Counted from the stretch's first letter, positions 50,937 through 59,479 are shown. The stretch: DNA of 64,000 bases from Haloarcula salina (GCF_010119195.1 NZ_WRXL01000008.1:62001-126000); one strand, 5' to 3'. Notes: generated by a model not told the origin, from the sequence alone. Made by a program: numbers and translations.

Positions 50937-51596
50937 CTACTCCGGCGGCGAGCCGACCAGCGGCCGCTCGGGGGCCGCGAGCGTGTTCTGGACGAGCGTT
51001 CGCGTCCCGCGGCGTAGCCGCTCGGAGGCGGCCTGGCTGGAGATACCGAGCTCGGCGGCGAGGTCGGAGAGCGACGACTCCCGCGGAACGGTGAAGTACC
51101 CGCGGTTGAGCGCGAGCAACAGCACTTCCTTCTGGGGGTCGGTCACACCGAACTGCGGGGACGCTTCGGTGTCGTCGGTGATCGTCTGGATGTCGATGTT
51201 GATGTCGCTGGTGACGAGGGCGTCGCGGAACGCGAGGACCGAGCTCTTCTCGGGGAACCGGGCCCGGAAGATCCAGTCGTCTCCGGTCTGCGCCGCGCCG
51301 AGGAGGAATCCGTCGGCGTTCAGCAGCGACTGTGAGACGCTGTCGATGGTCGCGTTCGCCGTGTGGACGGTGTACCAGTGCCCGTCGCCTTCGGCGGCCA
51401 CGTGGGCGTAATCGGTGATACTCTCGTCCTGTGCCAGCCCCGCCTCGACGGCCGGTCGGTCTACGGGACCGATCCAGGCGACGGCGCGACAGCCGTCGCC
51501 CTCGCAGTGGAGGCGTTGTATCCGTATCGCCGAGTTACCGAGCGTTTCCGCGGTACGCTGCAGGAGGGGAACGTCGATGTGAAATTCTACTATCAT
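50937..51596 (-). CDS. Bat-type helix-turn-helix transcription regulator
   Basis: A 219-residue protein with the haloarchaeal bacterio-opsin activator layout. An N-terminal sensor domain of mixed strands covers residues 1-150, and a C-terminal HTH_10 domain reads VTDPQKEVLLLALNRGYFTVPRESSLSDLAAELGISSQAASERLRRG. The target is unknown. A TATA-like ATATATGATAG region (reading the minus strand) is near 51597. An AT-rich start region suggests its own promoter. Confidence 0.88.
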   Translation of the reverse strand: MIVEFHIDVPLLQRTAETLGNSAIRIQRLHCEGDGCRAVAWIGPVDRPAVEAGLAQDESITDYAHVAAEGDGHWYTVHTANATIDSVSQSLLNADGFLLGAAQTGDDWIFRARFPEKSSVLAFRDALVTSDINIDIQTITDDTEASPQFGVTDPQKEVLLLALNRGYFTVPRESSLSDLAAELGISSQAASERLRRGTRTLVQNTLAAPERPLVGSPPE

Positions 51597-51777
51597 ATAT
51601 CAGTGTGAAAACAGCGATGGTGATAAACCCCGGTCAGACGATTGTCGTACTCGAGAGCGATACCGCTGTAACTCCCGGTCACTGACGGCTGTCGGGGACT
51701 CGCGCCGGAAGTCGGTATCGTTCAACACCAATGAGTACGTCTCGGGAGATACACTTAAATTCACGGCATGGTCTACC
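51597..51777. other. Intergenic region between the bat-type regulator and the dCTP deaminase side
   Basis: The full gap between recognised genes (51597-51926) is 330 bases. The first half holds AT-rich promoter sequence for the minus-strand regulator and a TATA-like ACTTAAAT near 51753-51760 that faces the small open frame at 51778. Nothing else is recognised. Confidence 0.45.
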
Positions 51778-51945
51778 ATGCTCAGCGACGCGCCACGTCA
51801 GCGGCCGCTCGCGTGCTCAGGCTGCTCGTTCAGCGTCGAGAATCACGAGAACGGTCGAAAATACGCACGAAGGAACCATTTTCAGATCGTCTGTCGGGGC
51901 GACGCCGTGGCGTCGTTCCGTCGGTATTACAAGTTCTCTCCCTGA
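51778..51945 (+). CDS. Possible small CxxC protein (55 residues)
   Basis: An ATG at 51778 opens a 55-residue frame with ACSGCSFSVENHENGR followed later by IVCRGDAV, three cysteines in a small basic protein. A TATA-like ACTTAAAT lies about 20 bases before it, which would suit a leaderless message. Haloarchaea encode many CxxC micro-proteins. Against it: only one CxxC pair, basic composition, and a 19-base overlap with the 3' end of the dCTP deaminase gene on the other strand. It is a candidate only. Confidence 0.35.
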   Translation: MLSDAPRQRPLACSGCSFSVENHENGRKYARRNHFQIVCRGDAVASFRRYYKFSP

Positions 51946-52388
51946 TACGATCCCTCGTAGGTTCCCTCGTGGGCGGCTTCGGCGAGGACGAGCTGAGCGA
52001 TGCGGGCGCCCGCTTCGAGCTCGATCGGGTGGTGGACCTCCAGGAGGCCCTCGCCGCGGCCCTCGTAGCCGGCGTCCCAGACGGCCGTGTCCAGCATACA
52101 CGAGTTTCGAAGCAGCGACGAACGGGGCAGGAGGAAGCCGACGTGGCCCTCCGGGATGGCGACGCGGTCGGCGTACTCCACGATGTAGCCCCCCCGGTCG
52201 AGGCGGTAGACGCCGTCGTCGTCGTCGCACTCGCGGCGCTCGCCGACCGTCTTGCCGCCGCGTTCGATTCGCCCCGGCTCGACCTGTTCGTAGACCGCGC
52301 CGAGCGTGAGGTCGACGCCGTTCGGTTGCACCTGCGAGTCCCTGAGGTCGCCGAGCGCGTCGGCGACGAACCGGCCGCTCTTGAACAT
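51927..52388 (-). CDS. dcd: dCTP deaminase / dUTPase-family enzyme
   Basis: A 153-residue trimeric dUTPase-fold enzyme: QPNGVDLTLGAVYEQVEPGR at the N-terminus, IPEGHVGFLLPRSSLLRNS (phosphate-binding Arg-Ser-Ser), and the catalytic block DTAVWDAGYEGRGEGLLEV. ARIAQLVLAEA follows. It would deaminate dCTP or bifunctionally hydrolyse to dUMP. The start at 52388 gives the standard MFKSGRF-type N-terminus; upstream in-frame codons extend to 52640 in the aconitase 5' region. It is shorter than most bacterial dCTP deaminases (about 190), but haloarchaeal ones can be shorter. Confidence 0.85.
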   Translation of the reverse strand: MFKSGRFVADALGDLRDSQVQPNGVDLTLGAVYEQVEPGRIERGGKTVGERRECDDDDGVYRLDRGGYIVEYADRVAIPEGHVGFLLPRSSLLRNSCMLDTAVWDAGYEGRGEGLLEVHHPIELEAGARIAQLVLAEAAHEGTYEGSYQGENL

Positions 52389-52498
52389 GCGCCGAAATGT
52401 GACGTTCTGGCGCATAGACCTGCCGGTCTGATTCACTCGTGGCCGAGTGACAGACGGGAGGGGGTTTTCCACGCAAAATGGGGAGGAATACGCGGGAT

Positions 52499-52505
52499 TT
52501 ATACG
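52499..52505 (+). promoter_or_regulatory. TATA box of the aconitase gene
   Basis: TTATACG lies 26-32 bases before the ATG at 52531 within an AT-rich stretch (GGATTTATACGG). That distance predicts transcription beginning at or within a few bases of the start codon, i.e. a leaderless mRNA. Confidence 0.65.
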
Positions 52506-52530
52506 GGCGCGGTATCGATTGACAGACGTT

Positions 52531-54504
52531 ATGGGACAGACGCTTACGGAAAAGATTCTCGACGACCACCTCGTCGAAGGGGAGCTGACACCCGGAGAGG
52601 AGATCGGAATCGAGATCGACCAGGTGCTGACGCAGGACACGACCGGGACGCTCGTCTGGCTCCAGTTCGAGGCCCTCGACCTCGACGAAGTCCAGACGGA
52701 ACTCGCGGCCCAGTACTGCGACCACCAGACCTACCAGTTCGACTTCAAGAACACGGACGATCACCGCTTCCTCCGTTCCGCCGCAGGGACGTTCGGTGCC
52801 CACTTCTCGCGGCCCGGCAACGGAATCTGTCACAACGTCCACAAGGAGAACTTCGCCGCGCCCGGCAAGACGATGCTCGGCTCGGACTCCCACACGCCGA
52901 CCCCCGGTGGCCTCGGCGAACTCGCCATCGGTGCCGGCGGGCTCGACGTGGCCGTCGCGATGGGCGGCGGTGCCTACTACATCGACATGCCGGAAGTCGT
53001 CAGCGTCCGCCTCGAGGGCGAACTGCCCGACTGGGCGACCGCCAAGGACGTCATCCTCGAGCTTCTGCGCCGCCTCTCCGTCAAGGGCGGCGTCGGTAAG
53101 GTGCTCGAGTACACCGGCCCCGGCGTCGAGACGCTGACCGTCCCCGAGCGGACGACCATCACCAACATGGGGACCGAACTCGGTGCCACGTCCTCGATCT
53201 TCCCGACGGACGAGCAGACCGAGGACTACCTCGAACGCCTCGGCCGCGAGGACGAGTTCGTCGAGATCGGCCCCGACGAGGACGCCGAGTACGACGACGA
53301 GATCGTCGTCGACCTCTCGGACCTCGAACCGCTCATCGCCCAGCCGTCCATGCCCGACAACGTCGTGCCCGTCACCGAGGTCGAGGGCGTCGACGTCGAG
53401 CAGGTCATGATCGGCTCCTGTACGAACGGCGCGTACGAGGACATCCTCCCGTCCGCGAAGATGCTCGAAGGCCGGAACATCGACAAGAAGACCGAGATGA
53501 TCGTCGCCCCCGGTTCGAAGCAGGCCTCCGAGATGCTGGCCCGCGAGGGCTGGACCGCGGAGATGATGGCCGCCGGCGTCAACTTCTCCGAGGCGACCTG
53601 CGGTGCGTGTATCGGTATCGGCCACGTGCCCGCCTCCGACTCCGTCTCGCTGCGGACCTTCAACCGCAACTTCGAGGGCCGCTCCGGCATCGAGGACGAC
53701 AACGTCTACCTCTGCTCGCCGGAAGTCGCCACCGCGGCCGCCATCGCCGGCGAGATCATCGATCCGCGGAACCTCGCCGACGAACTCGGCGACCTCGACG
53801 CACCCGGCCTGGAGATGCCCGACTCGTACATCGGCAACTCCGAGTCCGACCTCATCGCGCCGGACGACGCGGTCGACGACGAGCTCATCAAGGGCCCGAA
53901 CATCGGCGACGTGCCGCTGAAGGACCCGCTGGAGACCGAAGTCGGTGGTGAAGCCCTCCTGAAGATGGAGGACAACATCACGACGGACCACATCATCCCG
54001 GCCACGCAGGACATCCTGATGTACCGGTCGAACGTCCCGAAGCTCTCCGAGTTCACGCTCTCGCGCGTCGACGACACGTTCGCGCAGCGCGCACTCGACG
54101 CCGACGGCGGCGTGCTCGTCGCTGGCGAGAACTACGGCCAGGGCTCCTCGCGCGAACACGCGGCCCTGTGCCCGATGTACCTGGGTATCGAGACGGTCCT
54201 CGCACAGAGCTTCGCCCGCATCCACAAGGCGAACCTGTTCAACTTCGGGATCGTCCCGCTCACCATCGACGAGGAGACCTACGAGAAGATCGAGCAGGGC
54301 GACGACATCGAGGTCGTCGACGACGCTGCCGAGGCCGTCAAATCCGGTCAGACGGAGTTCACCATCCGCGTCAACGACGACTGGGAAGCGACCGGCCAAC
54401 TCGACGCCTCAGAGCGCGAACGCGAGATCCTCGCCGCGGGTGGCAAGCTCTCGCACACGAAGATGCAGCACGACGAGGGCGGCGCGGCACCTGCTGACGA
54501 CTAG
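52531..54504 (+). CDS. acn: Aconitate hydratase
   Basis: A 657-residue aconitase with fused swivel domain. The Fe-S cysteines are in IGSCTNGAYED and ATCGACIGIGH. The N-terminal domain has FSRPGNGICHNVH and LGSDSHTPTPGGLG, and the swivel has GENYGQGSSREHAAL with the catalytic Ser-Arg. This is the shorter, isopropylmalate-isomerase-like aconitase of archaea and several bacteria. It isomerises citrate to isocitrate in the TCA cycle. It is monocistronic; a strong hairpin follows the stop directly. Confidence 0.95.
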   Translation: MGQTLTEKILDDHLVEGELTPGEEIGIEIDQVLTQDTTGTLVWLQFEALDLDEVQTELAAQYCDHQTYQFDFKNTDDHRFLRSAAGTFGAHFSRPGNGICHNVHKENFAAPGKTMLGSDSHTPTPGGLGELAIGAGGLDVAVAMGGGAYYIDMPEVVSVRLEGELPDWATAKDVILELLRRLSVKGGVGKVLEYTGPGVETLTVPERTTITNMGTELGATSSIFPTDEQTEDYLERLGREDEFVEIGPDEDAEYDDEIVVDLSDLEPLIAQPSMPDNVVPVTEVEGVDVEQVMIGSCTNGAYEDILPSAKMLEGRNIDKKTEMIVAPGSKQASEMLAREGWTAEMMAAGVNFSEATCGACIGIGHVPASDSVSLRTFNRNFEGRSGIEDDNVYLCSPEVATAAAIAGEIIDPRNLADELGDLDAPGLEMPDSYIGNSESDLIAPDDAVDDELIKGPNIGDVPLKDPLETEVGGEALLKMEDNITTDHIIPATQDILMYRSNVPKLSEFTLSRVDDTFAQRALDADGGVLVAGENYGQGSSREHAALCPMYLGIETVLAQSFARIHKANLFNFGIVPLTIDEETYEKIEQGDDIEVVDDAAEAVKSGQTEFTIRVNDDWEATGQLDASEREREILAAGGKLSHTKMQHDEGGAAPADD

Positions 54505-54533
54505 AGAGACTCCGAACGCAGTGAGGAGTCTCT
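54505..54533 (+). terminator. Hairpin directly after aconitase
   Basis: AGAGACTCC and GGAGTCTCT form a perfect 9-base-pair stem around a GAACGCAGTGA loop, starting at the base after the stop codon. The loop is the common haloarchaeal GAACG-AGTGAG motif, followed by TTAC. It may terminate transcription or protect the mRNA end. Confidence 0.55.
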
Positions 54534-54543
54534 TACAGGTCGA

Positions 54544-54648
54544 ACGGCGCGTTGCGCCGTGAGATACGCGAGATTCTGTTCGGAATCTCGATTATTGCGA
54601 GCGAGGAGTGCGAGGCGCAACGCGCCTCGAAGTGAGCGGCGTAGCCGC
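54544..54648. repeat. Row of four further hairpins downstream of aconitase
   Basis: ACGGCGC-GTT-GCGCCGT (54544-54560), CGAGATTC-TGTTCG-GAATCTCG (54569-54590), CGAGGCGC-AAC-GCGCCTCG (54611-54629) and GCGGC-GTA-GCCGC (54636-54648) stand side by side. The second hairpin shares its arms with those at 4321 and 4438. With the one at 54505 this makes five hairpins in 145 bases. Confidence 0.7.
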
Positions 54649-54792
54649 GAAGGGGCGCGACCCGCGAGATCCCGACCGACACCGCATTTTTTGCGAGCGC
54701 TCACGTGTTCTGCACTGCCCAGCGGGTGCGCTACCCGGACGCCGTAGCACCCGGACTGTGAAATTAACTCGCTCCGCCGCGTAGCCGCGGCC

Positions 54793-54996
54793 ATGACCGA
54801 CCCCTCCCTCCGCGAGTCGCTGGCGAACCGGCAGACCGGCGCGTTCTTCCTCATCGGTAGCGCCGCCGTCGGACTCCTCGTCGTTTCGATCATCAAGGGG
54901 ACGGCCCCGACGAGCGGGGTCGTCGGACTGCTCTCGTTTGCCGCCGGAGCCATCCTGTTCTTCGTGGTGGCCTCGTACCTGCAGTACGGTCGGTGA
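54793..54996 (+). CDS. Small two-helix membrane protein
   Basis: A 67-residue protein with two membrane helices (TGAFFLIGSAAVGLLVVSIIKG and GLLSFAAGAILFFVVASYLQYG) and a short N-terminal cytoplasmic segment. It starts with a good ATG after an AT-rich stretch (GTGAAATTAACTCG) that may be its promoter. This is a common type of halobacterial micro-protein of unknown role. Confidence 0.65.
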   Translation: MTDPSLRESLANRQTGAFFLIGSAAVGLLVVSIIKGTAPTSGVVGLLSFAAGAILFFVVASYLQYGR

Positions 54997-55251
54997 GCAG
55001 CGCCGTCGCTCGACGTTTCAGAGAGCGACGGCGGAAAGAACGGAAAGAGGGGTGGGGGTGGGGGTGGTGGCACCCAAAACGGGTGCGCTTATAAGTAAGG
55101 CCGTCTCGGTAAAGAACCTTGCGACGTTTCACTCGCGATCCCGTTCGCCGCCCATGAACTGTGAGGGTGCGTTTCGTGCCGTGTTCGGACGCGGGATCGT
55201 TCAGTGTCGCGCGGCGACAACACATATGTGGGCGCGCCCCGAAACACGGCT
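54997..55251. other. Intergenic region before rimI
   Basis: 255 bases with a purine-rich run (GAAAGAGGGGTGGGGGTGGGGGTGG near 55042-55066), a possible G-quadruplex, and a TATA-like CTTATAAGTAAG near 55088-55099. ACACATATGT near 55220-55229 may be the rimI promoter element. No gene seen. Confidence 0.45.
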
Positions 55252-55749
55252 GTGACGACCGTCGCTCCATCGGGCTCGGGGTCGCCCGACGCACCGCCGA
55301 TCCGACAGGCCGTTCGCGCGGACCTCATCGAGATCCACCGGATCGAGCAGGCGTCGTTTCCCCAGCCCTGGCCGTTCTCCGCGCTGGAGAGCTACCTCGG
55401 CGAGGACGGCTTTCTCGTCGCCGAGACGGAAAACGAGGACGGCGACCCGCCCGCCGTCGCGGGCTACGTCATCGCGGACACGGTTCCGAACCACGGGACG
55501 CCGCTCGGTCACGTCAAGGATCTGGCGGTCCGGCCGTCCTATCGTCGTCGGGGCGTCGCGAGCGCGCTGTTGAAACGCGCGCTGTCCGTCCTCGACGCGA
55601 CCGGGGCCGGCTCGGTCAAGCTCGAAGTCCGGGCCGACAACGACGGGGCACGCCGGCTCTACCGTCGCTTCGGCTTCGAGCACCGCAAGACCATCCCGAA
55701 CTACTACAGCAACGGCGCGGACGCGCTCGTGATGGTCCGACTCCTGTAG
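55252..55749 (+). CDS. rimI: Ribosomal protein alanine N-acetyltransferase-like GNAT (RimI)
   Basis: A 165-residue GNAT enzyme. IEIHRIEQASFPQPWPFSALESYL is the RimI N-terminal pattern, DLAVRPSYRRRGVASALL the acetyl-CoA loop (RRRGVA), and LEVRADNDGARRLYRRFGFEHRKTIPNYY the C-terminal substrate strand with the conserved Asn and Tyr pairs. In archaea such enzymes acetylate many protein N-termini. The GTG at 55252 is preferred; a GTG at 55204 would add 16 residues and overlap the probable promoter. The DUF5810-like gene follows 43 bases later. Confidence 0.88.
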   Translation: MTTVAPSGSGSPDAPPIRQAVRADLIEIHRIEQASFPQPWPFSALESYLGEDGFLVAETENEDGDPPAVAGYVIADTVPNHGTPLGHVKDLAVRPSYRRRGVASALLKRALSVLDATGAGSVKLEVRADNDGARRLYRRFGFEHRKTIPNYYSNGADALVMVRLL

Positions 55750-55792
55750 ACCCCGACACCATATACGGCTCCGCGCCCTTCTCCCGATACCG

Positions 55793-56254
55793 ATGGGATA
55801 CGCCTGTCCAGTGTGCGACGACCCGCAAGCCGACGCCGGCCACCTCGCGAACCACCTCGCGTTCACGGCGATGACCGGCGGCGACGACCACGAGGCGTGG
55901 CTCGACGAGCGCGTCCCCGGCTGGGGCCAGCTCGGCGAGGACGAACTCTCTGGGGAGGTCGTCGAGTACGCCGAGGAGACGGAGTTCCCGCAGATGTTCG
56001 AAGACACCGTCGACCGGAGCGGCGGCGGACACGATCACGACCACGATCACGGCGACCTCCCGGCGGGGGCGTCTCGTCACCGCGGGAAGAACGCACTCCG
56101 AGACCAAGACAGCGAGGTGCTGGCCGAGGCTCGCGAACTGACCAGAGCGATGCTGGACGAGGACGACGAGAGCGACGACTCCGACGGGTCCGCAGACAGC
56201 GCTGACGCCGACGCCGAGCGCGACCAGACCGACGACGGAGACGAAACCCAGTAG
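55793..56254 (+). CDS. Conserved haloarchaeal C2H2-like protein (DUF5810-type?)
   Basis: A 153-residue acidic protein. The N-terminus CPVCDDPQADAGHLANHLAF has the C-x2-C...H-x3-H layout of a zinc finger. A histidine repeat HDHDHDHGD follows in the middle and could bind metal. The last 45 residues are an acidic tail. I recall it as a halophile-specific family (probably DUF5810). It lies between rimI and the 56279 gene (24-base gap), all on the plus strand. Function unknown. Confidence 0.75.
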   Translation: MGYACPVCDDPQADAGHLANHLAFTAMTGGDDHEAWLDERVPGWGQLGEDELSGEVVEYAEETEFPQMFEDTVDRSGGGHDHDHDHGDLPAGASRHRGKNALRDQDSEVLAEARELTRAMLDEDDESDDSDGSADSADADAERDQTDDGDETQ

Positions 56255-56278
56255 TCCCGCCGGCGACTACGGGGCGAC

Positions 56279-56692
56279 ATGGAGACCGAGGGGCAGTTCT
56301 CGCCGGCATCGGCCGAAGAGGCGCGCGAGCGCTACGAGGCGCTCGGGTCGACCGCACAGGTCGTCGTCAAGGAAGTCGCGAAGGCGATGGGACTCGACGC
56401 CGAGACGTACGAAGCGCAGGTCACCAGCGATGTCGTCGAGACCGCGCGCGACGTGCTGTTCGCCGAGTCGCTCGCAGTCCGCGTCGGGACGATGGACGAG
56501 TTCGAGTTCTGGCGGGCCGACACGGCGTGTGAGATCACGCTCGTCGGCGCGGAGAACGTCGACAACGTCGTCTGGCACGCTGCGCCGTTCGCCGAGCGGG
56601 CCGTCGCGGCGACGTTCCAGAGCGAGCGACGGGCGGCCGTCGGGACGCTCCGCCGGCAGGCGTTCGGTCGCATCTACCGCGAGGTCGTCTGA
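56279..56692 (+). CDS. Conserved haloarchaeal protein (DUF5809-type?)
   Basis: A 137-residue helical protein starting METEGQFSPASAEEARERYEALG. A conserved-looking block EFWRADTACEITLVGAENVDNVVWHAAPF sits in its middle. I recall a halophile-specific family (probably DUF5809) beside DUF5810, consistent with the order here. Its stop overlaps the next ATG by one base. Function unknown; no metal or catalytic motif seen. Confidence 0.75.
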   Translation: METEGQFSPASAEEARERYEALGSTAQVVVKEVAKAMGLDAETYEAQVTSDVVETARDVLFAESLAVRVGTMDEFEFWRADTACEITLVGAENVDNVVWHAAPFAERAVAATFQSERRAAVGTLRRQAFGRIYREVV

Positions 56693-57105
56693 TGCGCCCG
56701 GTCACCCGGAACACGCTGCTGGGCCTGCTCGCCGTCGCGGTCCTGCTGCTCGCGCTGGGTGCCCTGCCGAGTTACCTCAAGAGCGGCGACCCTTACTACG
56801 TCGTCGCGACGCCGACCGACGGCGAGTACAGCGTCGAGAACGGGACGGCGGTGAACTGGAGCCAGCAGTCGCCCCGGCGCTACCCGTACACGACGGCGGC
56901 CCTCGACGCGGCGACGCCGACCGAGACTGGGCAGTCCGAGCCCTACTGGCGGGGGCCGGTCGGCTTCAAGGGCGCGTTCACCCACTCGCCGTTCGACGAG
57001 CGCGACGCGCTCCGCCAGCAACACCCCGACGCCGTGACCGACGCGGGCGTCGTCGTCCGGGACAACGCCACGTTTTACCACGTCGCGGTCCGACAGCAGG
57101 TATGA
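56692..57105 (+). CDS. Membrane-anchored hypothetical protein
   Basis: A 137-residue protein with one N-terminal membrane helix (TLLGLLAVAVLLLALGALPSYL) and an extracytoplasmic domain with sequons NGT and NAT. It overlaps both neighbours (one base with the DUF5809-like gene, four bases with the Nudix gene). The three are thus one translational unit. No family recognised. Confidence 0.72.
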   Translation: MRPVTRNTLLGLLAVAVLLLALGALPSYLKSGDPYYVVATPTDGEYSVENGTAVNWSQQSPRRYPYTTAALDAATPTETGQSEPYWRGPVGFKGAFTHSPFDERDALRQQHPDAVTDAGVVVRDNATFYHVAVRQQV

Positions 57106-57644
57106 CCCGCGAATCGGCCCACGAGTGGCCCGTCCTCGAGAGCGAGTCCGAGTACGAGACCGGCTGGTACACCGGCGGCTACGACCGGGTCCGTCAGCCC
57201 GACGGCTCCGAGAAGGACTACTACTGGGCCGACCTGCCCGCCGCCGTCGTCGTGGTGGCGTCTACCGGCGACGAGCTGGTCATGGTCGACCAGTACCGCC
57301 CGACCATCCGCGAGCAGTGCCTCGAACTCCCCGCCGGTATCGTCGAGGACGACGAGTCCTACACGACCGCCGGCGCGCGCGAACTCCGCGAGGAGACGGG
57401 CTTCGAGGCCGCCGGCGTCTCGCTCGTCGAGGAGTTCTGGTGCTCGACCGGCGTGCTCCGCCACCGCCGCGGCATCGTCTTCGCGGAGGGACTGGAGCCG
57501 GTCGACCAGGACCTCGACGACAACGAGTTCCTCTCGGTGACGACCGTCCCCGTCGACGAGGCGCTGGCTGTGGCGCGGCGCGAACCAGCGAACGACGCGA
57601 CTATCGAGGGCATCCTGCTCGCCCAGGCCGACGGGCTGCTGTAG
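57102..57644 (+). CDS. Nudix hydrolase (ADP-ribose pyrophosphatase-like)
   Basis: A 180-residue Nudix enzyme. The Nudix box fits G-x5-E-x7-REUxEExGU exactly: GIVEDDE, seven residues, then RELREETGF. The preceding MVDQYRPTIREQCLELPAG is the hallmark of the ADP-ribose pyrophosphatase group. It probably clears ADP-ribose or related sugar nucleotides. It overlaps the previous gene by four bases. Confidence 0.9.
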   Translation: MTRESAHEWPVLESESEYETGWYTGGYDRVRQPDGSEKDYYWADLPAAVVVVASTGDELVMVDQYRPTIREQCLELPAGIVEDDESYTTAGARELREETGFEAAGVSLVEEFWCSTGVLRHRRGIVFAEGLEPVDQDLDDNEFLSVTTVPVDEALAVARREPANDATIEGILLAQADGLL

Positions 57645-57682
57645 TCGGTGCCGATTTAGGCGTCGACCCCGACCCACTGGAT

Positions 57683-58066
57683 ATGGACGGCGAAATCGGT
57701 ACCGAGGAGCTCCGGTCGCTGGTAGACGAGGCCGACGCGCGCGTGATCGACATCCGCTCGCCCGGGGCGTTCCGCCGCGGACACATCCCCGGCAGCGAGA
57801 ACGTCCCCCTCCCGACCATCGTCGACGACGTCGAACGGTTCGACGGCGACGACCGGGTCGTGACGGTCTGTCCTCACGGGAAATCGAGCGTGCAGGCCGC
57901 CCGCCTCATCGCCTCCTACGAGGGATTCGACGGCGAAGTCGTGAGCTTCGCGCCCGGCCTCACCGGCTGGGACGGCCCGCTGGAGGAGGCGGACTCGTCC
58001 GGGTCGGAGAAATCGACCGCGGCCGCCGACGGGGGCTCCGACGAGGGCCCCGACGCGCCGTTCTGA
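57683..58066 (+). CDS. Rhodanese-like domain protein
   Basis: A 127-residue single rhodanese domain: VIDIRSPGAFRRGHIPGSENVPL (typical D-R...GHIPGA block) and the active-site loop VTVCPHGKSSVQAA with the nucleophilic Cys. A Ser/Gly/Asp-rich acidic tail of about 30 residues ends the protein. A sulfurtransferase or thiol carrier role is expected; the partner is unknown. It is 38 bases after the Nudix gene. Confidence 0.9.
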   Translation: MDGEIGTEELRSLVDEADARVIDIRSPGAFRRGHIPGSENVPLPTIVDDVERFDGDDRVVTVCPHGKSSVQAARLIASYEGFDGEVVSFAPGLTGWDGPLEEADSSGSEKSTAAADGGSDEGPDAPF

Positions 58067-58153
58067 CGCCGCGGACTCGATAATCCGACAGTCGGCCACT
58101 CTCGATCCGCAATATCGGCAGAATAATCAGCCCACGCGGTTTTGAGAGAGCAC

Positions 58154-59479
58154 ATGAGTAGTTCTCCGGACGACTTCGACACGATTCGCCTCTTCTGGGC
58201 GGATATCCACGGTGTCGTGCGCGGCGTCTCGATGTCGGCGGACGCCTTCGAGGCCGCTCGCGACGAGGGGGTCGGCTTCGCTAACGGCGTCGCCGAACTC
58301 ACGCTCGAACCGGGGATGCTCGACGACCCGCAGTTCGGTCCCGAGACAGGCGACATGCTCGCGATACCGGCGGTCGACACGCTCGCGCCGCTCTCTTGGC
58401 GGGACGGCGAGGGAGCGGTCTTCGCCGACCTGCGGACCGTCGACGGCCGGCCGTTCCCGCTCTGTGGCCGAACGGCGCTCCAGTCTGTCCTCGGAGAGTT
58501 CCGAGACGCGGGGTTCGAACCCCTCGCCGGCGTCGAAGTCGAGTTCTCGCTGTACGCCGACGAGGAGGGTCGAGAGCCGTTCAACGCGCGGACCTCGTAC
58601 GACATGGCCGCCATCGACCGGGCCGCCGAGGTCATCGACGAGTGGGACGACGCGATGGGCGCGGCGGGCCACGACCTCGCGAGCGTCCACCAGGAGTCAC
58701 GGCCGGGTCAGTACGAGGTGACCCTGGAGTACGGCGATCCGCTCTCGACGATGGACGGTGCGGTGTTCCTCCGACACGCGGTCAGCGCGCTCGCCCGTCG
58801 GCGAGGGATCGACGCGACGTTCATGCCCCGCCCGCGGGGCGGCGAGGCCGCGAACGGGACGCACTTCCACGTCAGCCTGTGGGACGGGGACGGCGAGGAG
58901 AACCGCTTCGCCGGCGAGGCCGACGACGCGCTCCAGTTCCCCGCCGGCCGCCGGCCCGACGGCGCGGGGCTCTCGGAGACGGCTCGGCACTTCGTCGGCG
59001 GCCTGCTGTCGCACGTCGACGCGCTCACGGCCGTCTGCGCGCCGACGGTGAACTCCTACAAGCGCCTCGTCCCGGACATCTGGGCACCCACGACGGTCGG
59101 GTGGGGCCTCGACAATCGCTCGACCGTCCTCCGTGTCCCGCCCGAACTCGGCCCAGGTGCCCGCGTCGAGCACCGTCTCCCCGATTCGGCCTGTAACCCA
59201 TATCTCGCCATGGCGGCGACGCTCGCGGCCGGACTCGACGGGATTCGATCCGAGACGGACCCCGGCCATCCGGTCGAGACGGGCACGGCGACCGAGGGCG
59301 ACCGACTCCCGCGAACGCTCTGGAGCGCGCTCGACGCGCTGGCGGCCGACGACGTGCTCCGGGACGCGCTGGGGGCGGACCTCGTCACCGAGTTCGTGAA
59401 GCTCAAGCGCGACGAGTTCGACCGCTATCAAGACAGCGTCGGCGACTGGGAGACCGACGAGTACTTCGACGCGTTCTAG
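58154..59479 (+). CDS. Glutamine-synthetase-family ligase (gamma-glutamylpolyamine synthetase-like)
   Basis: A 441-residue GS-fold ligase. It has the grasp-type N-terminus with FWADIHGVVRGVSM instead of the GlnA DxxG segment, EVEFSLY as the metal Glu block, NGTHFHVSLWD with the conserved Gly-His-His, NSYKRLVPDIWAPTTVGWG and NRSTVLRVP. Lack of a clean GlnA adenylylation Tyr region and the NSYKRL motif fit the GlnA3/PuuA/ethanolamine-type glutamyl ligases. Together with the Pot-like transporter it suggests polyamine glutamylation, an inference. The ATG at 58154 is used; a TTG four codons earlier is possible. It converges on the bat regulator by four bases. Confidence 0.87.
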   Translation: MSSSPDDFDTIRLFWADIHGVVRGVSMSADAFEAARDEGVGFANGVAELTLEPGMLDDPQFGPETGDMLAIPAVDTLAPLSWRDGEGAVFADLRTVDGRPFPLCGRTALQSVLGEFRDAGFEPLAGVEVEFSLYADEEGREPFNARTSYDMAAIDRAAEVIDEWDDAMGAAGHDLASVHQESRPGQYEVTLEYGDPLSTMDGAVFLRHAVSALARRRGIDATFMPRPRGGEAANGTHFHVSLWDGDGEENRFAGEADDALQFPAGRRPDGAGLSETARHFVGGLLSHVDALTAVCAPTVNSYKRLVPDIWAPTTVGWGLDNRSTVLRVPPELGPGARVEHRLPDSACNPYLAMAATLAAGLDGIRSETDPGHPVETGTATEGDRLPRTLWSALDALAADDVLRDALGADLVTEFVKLKRDEFDRYQDSVGDWETDEYFDAF

